From Apus apus (taxonomy: Eukaryota; Chordata; Aves; Apodiformes; Apodidae): 64,000 bases of DNA. Location of the stretch: the NCBI RefSeq assembly GCF_020740795.1, contig NC_067301.1, positions 5,208,001-5,272,000 on the forward strand, in the 5' to 3' direction. The notes beneath the pieces are model-generated. The model was not told the DNA's origin, did no database searches, and saw only the letters and a program-made list of their open reading frames with translations. The first letter of the stretch is position 1; the number at the start of each line of letters is the position of its first letter. Shown piece by piece: positions 27,062 to 38,900 of this stretch. Made by a program: the position numbers and the translations under genes.

Positions 27062-30000
27062 ATGGAGTTAGAGCACCTGAAGAGGCTGCGTCAGGCCAAC
27101 CAGGACCTTCTACAAAGCCTCAGAACAAAGCAGGAGGAGATCAGAAAAAGACTTCCCAGCAAACCTCTCATTCCAGCGTCTCTCCATTATAGAGCAGCTA
27201 CTTACAGATCTGTCCCCTTGCCCAAGAGAGGGGTATGTGTTGTGTCTGTGCTAAAACTGCTGGAAAAAAAAGGGGCCTTATATGATAGGCAGCAGGTCTG
27301 CCTGTGGAGTAGTGTGGTGAAGGAGATATATGGACATGGAGGAGCTGGAAGAAAGTGGAATGCAGATACAGAGTGTTAGAAAAGTAGCTAGATTTTTTTT
27401 TTTAACTGTTTATTGTGTGGTCTCCAGTATGTTATCTTTGCAAATGATTCAGAGATCAGTTCCTGCTTAAGAAATGTAGGTTTCTTAATCTAAGATAGGA
27501 ATGAACCTATTATTTCTTCTAAGGACAAAAGGCTGAAAGTTTAGCACTTCCTCAAACTGGGAAAAGCTGCATTTAGCTGGAAGTGGATCCCTCTCTTATG
27601 TTTTCCAAACAATAATGTCTCTAATAATATAAGGATTTTGGGTTTTTTCCCCTGCAGGAATTTGAAGGGGTTAGCAGAGTAGATTAACAGGTTGATTTAC
27701 TGAGTAAATGTCCTAATGAAAGGTATTTGTAGTCTGAGTGATGGTGTGTGTCTCTGTCCTTACGGAATGAAAAACAGGTCGATGTTGTGAAGTCTACAGC
27801 TGACCCTGCAATGTTGGTGTCTGTGGAACCTGGAGCTTATGCAGCCAGAGCAGCCCTCTCTTCATCTGTTAAACACAGGAGCGATGACAGAGGGGTGCAG
27901 CAACAAAAAGTGAAGACACAGGAAGCAGTAGGTTTGGATTCCAGCTTTCCTGGGAAAGAGAAGAACGTTGTGCCAGTGTCTGCAATCATTACATGTGGCA
28001 GGGAAACCTCTGGAGTGGATAAGGATGGCCATGCTCAAGGAAGTCTGGAGAAAGAACCTTTCCTTCTGGGACATGGAGAGAACAGAAAACAGCCCACTGT
28101 GCTACATGGTTTGCATGAGAAAAAACGGCTTGAGGGGCATCTGGACCCATCACTGAGCAGGATACAAAGTGAAGAGACCAGCAGGGAGCGCGTGGTCACT
28201 AGAGAGCCCATCAACCGTAAATCAGACTTGCTGACGTCTCAGTCCAAAGAGTTGAAGGTAAATGCTGGAAGCAAAGCTTTGCCCATTTTCGTAAGGATGG
28301 GGAGAAAGAGTCAGGAGAACATTACTTGCCCTGTTCCCGGTGTGTAAGTTGGAAGTTGGGGTCAGAACTATTCCCAGCCTTAGCAGCCAGGGGCTCTTGG
28401 CAGTCTGTTCCAGCCCTGCTTTCCTTAGCCCTTGAACCAAAGACAAGAGGTGCGGCACTTCGCTCTGAGACTCCTTGTCGTTTGCGTGTGATTTATGTGC
28501 TAGGGGAGAACATCCTGGTGCAGTGCTGCTTCTGCACAGCTTGTTCCTTGTATTGCCATTATCATCCTCTGGGGCAGCATGGGTGGCCTGGTGTTTGGGG
28601 ATGTGTGGTGCAGGGAAGTCAGCATTTTGTTTAAAGCCCTGAAGAATACTGGGTCAGTCTTCTGCCTCCTGCTTCTGCTTTATGAATTGTGAAGACAAAG
28701 GGCTGGGGAGCAAACTACTGGTAGGCATAGATAGAATCTAGCCTCAAACTAAGCCACAGCTGTCCCATTTGAGCACCTGCCAGTTATCACCTAAGCTGTG
28801 CTTTTGCATATCCTGCTAGATATGTAGCAAGTCTATATGGATTGTTTTCTTTCCTGAAGGAAGCTGATCCTGTGACTTTCCAGTCTGACTCTGAAGAGTA
28901 TCCCATACCTATGAGCACCTCGTCTGTGTGTCCTTTCTTGGGCTATGACTGGATTGCAGGTGAATCCTAATCCTGAAGCAAAGCTGTCAGCACAGTGTGG
29001 TAATAGAAGAGTTAAAACACAGCTTACAACCCCTGTAAGTTGAGCTGTGACAGAAGAACCTAGACATATACATAGACACAGATCTAGAGCTTATGTAGCA
29101 GGTTGCAGCAGAGGAGCTGCAGTTTTGTTAGAAGCTGTTCTCTGTCAAGGGCAGAGATGACTTGTGCTTCCCTGGAATGGTGAAGTGGCAGTGATGAGGG
29201 AATCTAGGCAGCAAATGGCAAAGCTGAGTGGGGTCAGTTGGGATACCAAGTAACTGAAATTATTGAATGCAATGAGGGACCCAAACCATATAGTAAATAT
29301 CTGGCTGGACATGATGGTGTGCTCTTAGACCTTTGGTTGTTTTGACTGTTTTGCATTAGGCTTGCTTTGGTGCCTTCCCAAATTCAGTAAATCCTTGAAT
29401 TGTTCTCTTTCCTTGGTGTTCTCAGGGCTCCTAGATACAAACTCTTTGGTAGCAGAAAAATCTGATCAATACTTTGCTGAGCTTCATGAGTTCCGACAGG
29501 CCAACAAAGAAGCATGTATTCATGAGCAGCACCTGGAGTAAGTGGACATGGGGGAAAAAGCAATTTATCCCTTTAGAGTAATGCAAAGTCTGATGGGAGT
29601 GGAAAATTGTCAGGGTGGCTTTGTAGGCCTTTATTTACCTCCTAGTCAGAAATAGATACTTGGAAAAGGTGGTGCTGTTCAGAGGGCCTGCCCTCCTGTC
29701 ACTAACTGGTTTGTTTGTGTGTTTCTTTAGGCCCAGTGATCTGGATAACATAGTTCCTGAACAAGAACCAGCTTGGATACCTGGTTCCCATAAGTGTAAG
29801 ACCAGATTTCTTCCTAATTAATTTCAGTGAACAAACAACTGAGCGGTCTTTGCCTGTTGTTCCAAGAGAGCTGCACAATCATGTGAGACAAGGAAGAAGG
29901 TGTTATTTTTAGCTGCAGCTTCTAAACCAGATCAAACTTGCTCCAAAGATTTTTGAGTCTTCTAGGAATCCTCTCTCAATTAGTGTCATCTTATTTTGTC

Positions 30001-32018
30001 AAGGTTTCTTGTAATTGGCTAACATTCTCTTTTTAAGTTGAAGAGGTTGAAGTTTTGGTTTTGCTTTTTAGGAACTTACTTGGGGACAGGAAATGTAAAA
30101 GGTACTTCAGGAAAAGCAGCTCTTTCTATAGAATGCACGTGTGGTAGAACACAACTTTGCTGACTGCTTTGAGGAACCTTCTGACCAACTAGAAATACCA
30201 TGATGTTTCATTACTCTGTGGCAGGTGTTTATTGTTACCGATTAAACCGCCGCCTCTTCACTGTCCCTACGGACTCGGCATCAGCTTGCCCTGTGTGTAA
30301 GATCCCACGTACTCACCAGCCCTTGGAAACACTGGAAGAGCCAGTCTATGTCAGGTAGATAAGAATTGCTGCTTTGTGATATGTAGAACTCGAGGAAGAA
30401 ATGCAGAGGAAAAAGTGAGAAACAAAACAGCATTAGAACAGCTCTGTAGGAGGTTGCTGTCCTCCAGGCAGAGAGATCTCTTGCTGAAATCTCCCTACTG
30501 ATCTTTGCCATAAGCAGAAACAGTTTTGAAGTCAGTGAGAAGTGCATGTTTTGTCTGAATTTGGTCCTGAGTCTGAATGTACATGTAAAGTGTCTAGTGC
30601 CCCAATCCAAAACTGTTTTGCTTGATTCAGTTTGGGATTAGACCCGTGGCTTCTGAGTTGGAAAGGCATGCAGATTTGTCCTGCCATGTGGAAGGTGTAG
30701 ACAGTGACTTCCCTTGTGTGGTTGCAGGGTCAGCATTCCCAGGTCTACGCTTAAGCCTGCCTACAAATACAGAGCCCATCGCAGGAGGAGCTTTGAACCA
30801 GCAGACAATCTGGCATTGCCTTTGGTAAGTTGCTGTCTTCTTGCTGATACTGGTGGCACAGTCCAGGCTGGGCATTGTTCCTGCACAGCATGGGAGGAGG
30901 ATCTGGGACTCACCTCCCTGGCTGGGTTTCCACTAGCGTTTCTGATCTGCCTCACTGAGATAGCAAGAAAAGCCGTTGGTGTGTGTGGGGGGGTTCACAT
31001 CTTTGTGTAACTGGCATAAAATACATCATTTTATCTCCAGATGCTTTACATTGAGAAAAGGAAAGTGCCATATAATTCTGGAGCACAATTCACCTGACTT
31101 ATTTCAGGCATTGACTTTTCAACACAGGAAATGGTGCCTACGAGTGCCTGTGTTTCTTTCCACAGATGTTAGGGAGTCTAAATTACAAGCTTCTGTAAAG
31201 TATTCACAGTGTAGAGGGCCACGCAAAATCAACAGTGGCAAGGTTGAATTTAGAACTAGTTTTGTGGAGTTTGTATTCTAGCCCCTAGGCAATGCAGCAG
31301 GCAATATTACTAATCCCTAGGCCCTGGCCTAGAGATTTCTAGGAAACAGGTAGGAAGAAGCCTAGTTTTGAGGTTTAAGGAACTGGATGAGTCAGTTAAG
31401 GCAGGTTCAGAGAGGTCGGGTGCTTGAGTTCACAAAGCAAAAGATTAGGAATAATTAGCCAGTGTAAGGTGGAAGAGGGGACAGTAATGCAGTTTTGCTT
31501 CATTAGAGAGTTCTCCTTCCTGTTAGTCATATAAAACTCCTCAAAAATCAGTTAATTACCTGCTAAAACCTCCCTGTGCAGAGGTTATTGTGTAGAGCTA
31601 ATGGGCCCCAGTAAATGAAAAGGGTAAAGTGCTCTAATGCAGCATTCCCATCTTTTCACAGCATTGCCTGGCTGGCTGGGAATACACCATCACTTCCAGC
31701 AGCCCCATGCTCAGCAGTCTGGATCTGCGATCTTCACTGGAAAAGAAGCCGTCTCACCATCCTTGCCTGGTAAGAGCCCCTGGAAATGCTGTGAATTGCA
31801 CAAATGGGAATTCCAATCCTGTCTCTCCAAAGGGTATGCAAATCATTCATGACTGAGTAAACAAAAATACCTGGAAAGACTTTCCTTGTCTATCTAACCA
31901 ATCTTCATTAAAAAGGGAAAAGTCACTTTGGTATTCTTTGATTAATATCCTTTTCATTTGGATTCCAGAACTCAGGTATCCAGAGTGTCAGGAGGAGCCA
32001 GGACTGACCATCTTCTGA
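27062..32018 (+). CDS. MIIP: MIIP, migration and invasion inhibitory protein (IIp45)
   Basis: Cytosolic regulator known in mammals to bind IGFBP2 and to restrain cell migration. Exons: 27062-27232 (exon opens at 27045), 27778-28257, 28860-28959, 29426-29537, 29731-29795, 30225-30354, 30728-30824, 31662-31833 and 31969-32018. Start MELEHLKRLRQANQDLL matches the human N-terminal helix and has no in-frame upstream Met inside the exon. Conserved blocks are LGYDWIAG (about residues 244-251), FAELHEFRQANKEACI, CVYCYRLNRRLF with CPVCKIPR (two CxxC pairs), and VSIPRSTLKP through RRRSFEPADNLALP to HCLAGWE. The second coding exon (160 codons) is polar and poorly conserved. The C-terminus is uncertain. 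With donor GT 31834 the protein is 458 aa, ending EEPGLTIF with stop at 32016-32018. With the stronger-looking donor GT 31770 it is 433 aa, ending RRSQD with stop at 32005-32007. Human MIIP is 388 aa. Confidence 0.88.
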
Positions 32019-32443
32019 AGCTGACCCACTAGACACACTTGAGACTTAGCAGTGCTTCTCAGCAGAGGGAGCAGAACAAAGCTGGACATTTCAGAGAAAC
32101 TGAAATCCAGTTGCCTCAGCTCTGTCAACCACTGACTTCATTACCCTGGGGAAGGGATGGGTACAGGATATGGAAGCAACTCTGGATAAAAATAAATCTT
32201 TGAATAGATTTTTCCTACTTTTCATAGTCATGCACTTATGTGAGCAACCAATACACATATATGAAAGTTTGTACATTCAGTTATGATTTTTCACTTTTTT
32301 TTTTTGCCTTTTGCAGCTACTTCTAAGCAGATCCATGAGCTTTCCCACCTAGGGCTGGATAAAGTGATGTGTGCAGGATGACTAACTAGTACTGTTACCA
32401 CTAGGACAGCCATAGCAGCAGAGTTCATCTGCCACCTCAACTA

Positions 32444-32449
32444 AATAAA
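32444..32449 (+). terminator. MIIP: Polyadenylation signal, MIIP proximal
   Basis: AATAAA lies about 430 bases after the MIIP stop. Other candidates are 32191-32196 (upstream) and 32891-32896 (distal); which is used cannot be told from the sequence. Confidence 0.5.
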
Positions 32450-32890
32450 TGAGAAGTGTCACGTTAACTCTGAATGCCAGGGTAAGGAATTGGCCTGTGA
32501 CTGGCCTGGTTCAGTGGAATACATACAGATGTGTTCATTTCCAGATGTTTGAAACATGACACATAATTTGCTAGTGCCTTAAACTTGAGTTACTTAATAA
32601 TTTAGTTAAAAAAAATCCAGTTTATTTTCAGTGCAATGTCTGTAGCTACAGGGTGCATTATGTCAGAGTAATAACGAATATGAAAAAGGACGTTAAAATG
32701 AGATTTTATTAATCAGAAAGCTGTAGTACTTTAAAATGTTTGCAAATTATGCTTGTCTCTGCTTTCTCAAGTTTTTTGGAGATAAACCAAAAAAACATGT
32801 TGGAATTTTTAAATTGTACCAAAACCAAGTATATTTGGCTTATTAATAATATTGTATTAATGCTATAGACTTCTCCTACTTATTTAAAGC

Positions 32891-32896
32891 AATAAA
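32891..32896 (+). terminator. MIIP: Polyadenylation signal, MIIP distal
   Basis: AATAAA is followed by T-rich sequence (TTGTTTTATTTTGCC), which gives a plausible distal 3' end for MIIP. Confidence 0.5.
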
Positions 32897-32919
32897 AATT
32901 GTTTTATTTTGCCTTGAAT

Positions 32920-35900
32920 AAGTCTGAAACAGGAATCCTGACTTAAATTTATTTCTGGGAGCTAACCTGATAGAAGGAATTTGGTTTACACCAGTGATAT
33001 TTTCAGGCATTCACAAATATTTATATATCAAATACATTATTTATTAAATCAAATGTATTAATATATTTCTTTTTAAGCCAGAAAAGGAATATTGCAAGTT
33101 TATTGAATCTTAATGTAAATCTTAGAATGGAAGATGAAAGATGTGACTGATCAGTTTAGCTTTGGGCTGTGTGTCTGTAGGGTAAAGTGAATTGGTCAAA
33201 TTACTGTGACCAGTACTGGAAATAATAATTTTGAAAGAAATTAATCTAGAGAATATAAAATGCTACCTTTCAAATGTTATACTAAATGGAGCAAATTCAG
33301 GATTTTAACAACAATGCCTTCAAACCCAAACCATGAGAGGTCATAAATGTCTTCTTCATTTATCCTGAAAAAAATTACAGCAAGTCAGCTCCACTTCATA
33401 AATCGAGATGAAGCACTGTTAGATTAAGTAGTTTATGTGAGATCTGTCTGGTGAATGCAGGACGGAGCCAATGTTGAACTCAAAACATCTCTTGGTAGCT
33501 AGGAATGCATTCAGTCTTTTACACTTGTGAAAATACTGAAAATGTGATTATGAGACTCTTCCTCCACTAGAATCAGGTGAAAGAAGTCAGTGGCACTGCA
33601 CCTGCTTCTCCAGGTTAACCTCAATTTGTGTCTTTGTATGTTGGTTCTGCCTGTTTGATCCTGCCTTCATTTGCAAGCTGAAACAGACTGAAAATGCTAC
33701 CTGTATATGGAACTTTTTTTTTTTTCATTTTTCTTCATCCCCTTCATATCTCTCCATTGCAAGACTAAGCCTTGTCCAGATTAAGACTAAGTTCTTGTCT
33801 AGAGCAGCGGATCTTCAGGAAAGGTTCTTTTCCTCTCTTCATACCCTACCTCTTGTATTCTCACATCCCCTTTTGGGTGAAGCTTCTCACAAATGCTCAG
33901 TCTCAAAATATTATTATTTTTTTATTTATCTGAGCCATCCTACCTGCCCCTTTTGCTAATAAAAAATGTTTCACTTCCACATTAGGAGGACTCATTTCAC
34001 TTTCCATGTTGAAATATGGTATCTTAGTTCACTTTCTTATCTGAACTAGTATAGGGAATTGTTTCCTTTGCTTTTTGTTTATTACTTTTTCAGAGCAGAA
34101 AACCTGATTTGCCCATGTGCTTGATGTGTGTGATTACAGTGGAAGAATCCACTGGGAGAATAATGTATGTATTTGGCAAAATTGGAAGATACTGTGTTGC
34201 TCACACTTTGATGCCACTAGAAGTTGGAATAGCCAAAGTGAAGCCCAGCATTCTTGACTTGTCCTGGATTTATTTTAGTAGTTTTAACATTCCCAGCACT
34301 TGGAACTTGCTGGCTTAGTCTGAGCAACTGTGTCTTCTCTTAATGGCTGGCTCTGGTGTGTGTGCCCATTGTGGTAGATTTTTACTTGAGTGATGATTGT
34401 TTAATGCTTTGATGGTAAAGCTGGTTGTTTATTCCCCCTTTTTGACTGTATTGCATGTGTATAACACTGATTCATAAGGTGGGAAATCCAACTTTGCTTA
34501 ATTAAGCAAATTAGACACAGTAAATAATGCATTTTTGATTGGTTTTAACAGAGAAGTGTAGCTCAGCCTTTAAAAGGTGGCTCTGCTTCTCAGTAACAGT
34601 GTTAGACATCAACCAGTGCTTGTTGCTTCCTCTAGGATTATTGTAAGTTTTGGTGATGTCTCAGAATCGGGTGTTTCTTGCTGTCACTACATGAGACTTA
34701 ATATCAAGAGTCTTGACTGAATGCGCTGCTGATCTACTCATTCTGTTCCATTACCAGCATGTCAAGGAGTGACTGTCTCCAAAACCTTCAGATTAAACAT
34801 TTGCCATGTGGCATGAGGTTGCTTTCTGAATGATTGGCCAGTGTTGATTCTGGGGGCTTTCATCTCTTGGAACGTGCGTTTTCAAAGCCTAGAAGAATTT
34901 GTTTTCAGAGTGTGTAAAATCTGAAATTACAAGAGAAATTCTGCCCCTTCTCTTTAGAGTTAAAAAGCCCCTTAATTTTACCAGTTCCCTGGCCAATGGC
35001 AAACCAAGCGTGAGGACTTTCTGCTTTAGCTGGTGTGTATTCCATTGGTTTCTGCAGAGGAAAACTATGCTGCTAGGGAGAGAAAAACAAGACCCTAAAT
35101 TGTCAGAGTTGAGATGCTCAGCTATAGTCACAGACGGAAGTTTTACATTCTTTGAAAAAACTGTCCTGAAAATGTTCCCATTTGTTTTTCTCACAAAAAG
35201 TGATCTTTTCCAACTTAGTTTTGTTTGTGTCAGCAAAAGAAAGCTTATCCTGCTCCTGTTAATAGATAAGCTTTATAACACTCAGCTTTTAGATGAAGAG
35301 GACCAGGGTATCAAGAAATGATAGGAATTACCCGAAAAGCCTGTGAGAGAGTACTGGGAACTAATGACTCCCACTCTTTTTTTTTTTTAACCACCAGGCC
35401 TGTTTTCCCCAAAAGTTTTTATTTTTTATTAAAATGTACTTTTTCCATTTCCTTGTTTCACTTCCCAGGCATATAAACAGAGCACATTGCAACTGCAACA
35501 ATAACATTAACAATTGCATATCAGTGAACAAATATTTTGTTTGCACCAGGGCCAGTTAACAAGGAAAACTCTGGCATATCTCATTATTATTTTGAAATTA
35601 GTAATACCTTTCCAGCAATAGAGATCTAGTTACTGTGTCAAATTCACTAGAGTTTTTTGGATTTATATTTGTGTAAATGTGAGCAGAAATTCTTGTTATT
35701 AGAATTAAGTGAAATGCTCATAATTCCAGTAATCTTCTAAAAGGGTGTATTTATTCCTGAAGTAAAAAAAAGAAAAAAGAAAGAGAAAAGGTGAATATAG
35801 GGAGTGCAGTAAGATTGTAAGTAATTTCCAGTAAATGAAAGAGTAGTGTTTAATCCTGAAACAGCTGGTTTATTTGGGAACTGTTTCTTGACTTGCAGAT

Positions 35901-38900
35901 GAACTGCACAGGTTAAATGCTACGTTGAAATAACTGAACCTGGCTATGAAAGACCTGTCAGTTCCCACATACAAAATACATGAAAGTAGATCTTTTGTGA
36001 AATGACAAGGCTCTGCAAAAGCTTCTTTTACCTCTCTCTTTGGTTCTGTTCTGTGCTTGAATCTCTCACTGCAGGGAACCTTTCACTGAAGTTTTCAGTA
36101 GCATCTTCTGCCAAGAGTTCATTGACTGGAATTCTTGAGTGGCTGAATAGACTTCCTGGTTTGATGCTGTTCATGGTTGAATAGCATCTTCCAAAAACAC
36201 TATTAAAAATGCCCACTGTGTTACTCAAAATTTAACAAATGCTAGCATTAAAATTTCTTTGCACATGCCCATTTCCTTTAACAAGTTTGTTATTTACCAT
36301 ATCAAATCAGTCCAATTTTCCCTCACCAGCTGCCTTCCTCCTTAGTGAGCTGGTCTCCTTCCACTCTATTCCTAGTCATGAGTTTCTCCTAGTCCAAACT
36401 TTTTGGCCCCTCCTGTTGATTCTGTCTTTGTCTTCTGTCTTTGAATTATATGGCACTTTCTTTCCCCAACTTTACTTTGAAGGTTTCCTTGAAAGCAAAA
36501 GAAGGTACTCTTCCATTTTCTCAGTTCCAGTTCCTGGTTGTATCCTGCTGAGGAGACTCTGCTGTAGAAAAAGTCTGGTTTTGCTTCTGAAACTCCATGT
36601 GGGAATTCAATTATGTCAAGCTATTTCACAACAGCCAACTTCGGTAGCTGTGAGTGGCTTGAGAATGATTAGAGAGTATTTATTTGAGATCTCCCCACTG
36701 AAAATCAAATGCATTCACCATCAAGCTTGTGCAAGGTTTGGGTTGTTATGAGGCTTGAGGTTGGTTGGTTTTTGGCATACTTTCCTGGCTTCTCAAAAGG
36801 CACATTCCTGACACAAGAGTTACCTTGGAGCAGGGGAATTCAAGAATTCAGACTGAGGCAAATGTCTGCCCTGACAATTTTCTGCTCTAGCACTTCCGAG
36901 TCTGGCTGGTAAGTAGCTGAAAACCAAAATCTTTTAAGCTCAACACCAGACCTGTGAAGAATAACTGCAGTCAAAATCAAATAACAGAAACCTTGAACAT
37001 GATTCTTTCACTATAACTTAACTATTTCAAGTAGACTTTCTACATGGGGTGAATTACTATGAAATAAAAAAGGTTTGAATTTACTACATACTGGCTGCTG
37101 CTTGCTAGCTCTCTCCATGGTTATACTGTCTGTTTAGTAGCTTGCTAGCTAGAGGCAAGTATGTACTTAATTTCTTGTCTTTTACCAGTCCTTTCATGTA
37201 ACTAATGGCTCTACAGGAGCCTTACTGCACTTCCTGGGTAGGTGGGGGGAACCATGAGCTTCATAGAACTCCAGACAAAGACTTTGACATGAGGGAAGAC
37301 AGCTGAAGTCAAAGCTGGTGCTGATGGATTAATTTTCATCAGTGCAAAGGGTGGGGATGGGGAGTGGGGCCCAAAATGCTTTTGTGGGTTATTTAGGTTT
37401 ACAGTGTGATTACTGCAGCAAATGAGCAGCATAGAATGTTTTTGCTTGAAATTAAACTAGTGCTGGGGAGGTGTGAATACAGGGCATGAAGGATCTTTAA
37501 AAAGCCCATTTTTATTACCCTTCCAAGCTTTCTTTATTACTACTTTCTTTACAGCTGAAATGATAAGTGATTCTCCTGTTTGGACCATGGAGGATTCACC
37601 CTTGAGCTTCTCCATTTCTATCAAGGTATGGGAGGAAAGGCTTAACACAAATTACATTCAAATAATAACATCTCTGTCTAGAGCTTTCTCTGTGGAGAAT
37701 GACAACGTGTAACTCTACCATTCTTCCAGAAGCTGTAGTTAAAATAACTGAAAGTACAGACATGATGAGATCTTTCTTTTAAGGTCATCTCTCTCTCTCT
37801 CAGCCAGCCTGTGGGCACAGTAATTCTGTGATAGGGTTTTGGTTTCTTTCATGGGAGCCAAGTCTTTCCTGAGAGCACTGAGTCCTCTGTCAGCTCTTCT
37901 CATTTTTCAGTCTGACTCAAAATGCACTCTAGTTTTGAAGCTACTATGCAGCAGAAAAAAAAGACATCTTATACAGGTTCTTCTTTTTTGTTTGTTATCT
38001 TAGTTATTTTACCACTATGTAAGGTAGTAGTAGTATTGGGTAACAAAAGCAGTTACAAGATTTTGTTATCCATATCAACTTTATAAAATGGCACCTGTAA
38101 AAGAAATCTAATTGAAAATTAACCCATATTACCATTAATGTGATCAGTCTGACACATCTTTAGCTGCTTAAATCTTTGTTTCAATCAAAGTTCTGAATGA
38201 CTTAGCCCAATCAAAAAGGGAATAAAATGACAGAAAAATCATCATGTCTTGTTTTGCATATTAACACTGAATTAAAATCTCGGGCAGCAGAAATGCACTG
38301 TTACGCTTCCAAGAAGTTTGACTTTTTAAGAATAGCAATATCAAGAGTGACTCTGCTGCTTCTGGAAGGCCAGAGTGCAGCACTGCCATGTATGGTAGCA
38401 TATGTCATATTTAAACTGAGGATACGCTTGGTTGGAAGTAATTGGAATGAAAACTAGGGAACTTTAATGGAGTCAATGGGCTTTTTTGTGAGGGTGTTTA
38501 TAGATCTCAGCTGAAGCAGTAGTTCTTGCAGAAAGACTGATACCAGCTGAGAAGATTCTTTTTTCTCAGTACATCTAGGTTATCTGCTGTCTGGAGAACT
38601 CTTCCAACAGCTATGTTGTGCTTCAGAGTCAGCAAAAAAATACCTGTTGACAGCATTTCTGAGCTTCCCAAAGTCAGGAATTGGCCGTTTCCCATAAGTA
38701 CTTTTTGATATTATGTTCTTTAATTAAAAAAAGAAAAAAAGGTAACCTTTTAATTACTTTGGAACAGACCAGGATGCATCTCCTTCTGTCAGTTGTGGCC
38801 AAGAAATTTTCCGTGCTCAGGAAGAGCACAGCTGATTGAGAAAAAAGTCCCAAGTTGCAGCCAAACAAGAACTAATCTGTTAATTTCTTTTTGCTTGCTC

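Noticed and set aside
29731-29793. Ending MIIP exon 5 (29731) at donor GT 29794 (GTGTAA)
   Set aside because: It breaks the frame of the next exon. Donor GT 29796 (GTAAGA) restores the conserved CVYCYR junction.
36239-36751. 170-codon open frame on + in the intergenic region
   Set aside because: Hydrophobic, low-information translation with no known motif, no splice partners and no promoter signal. The sequence is too AT-rich and isolated to support a gene call.
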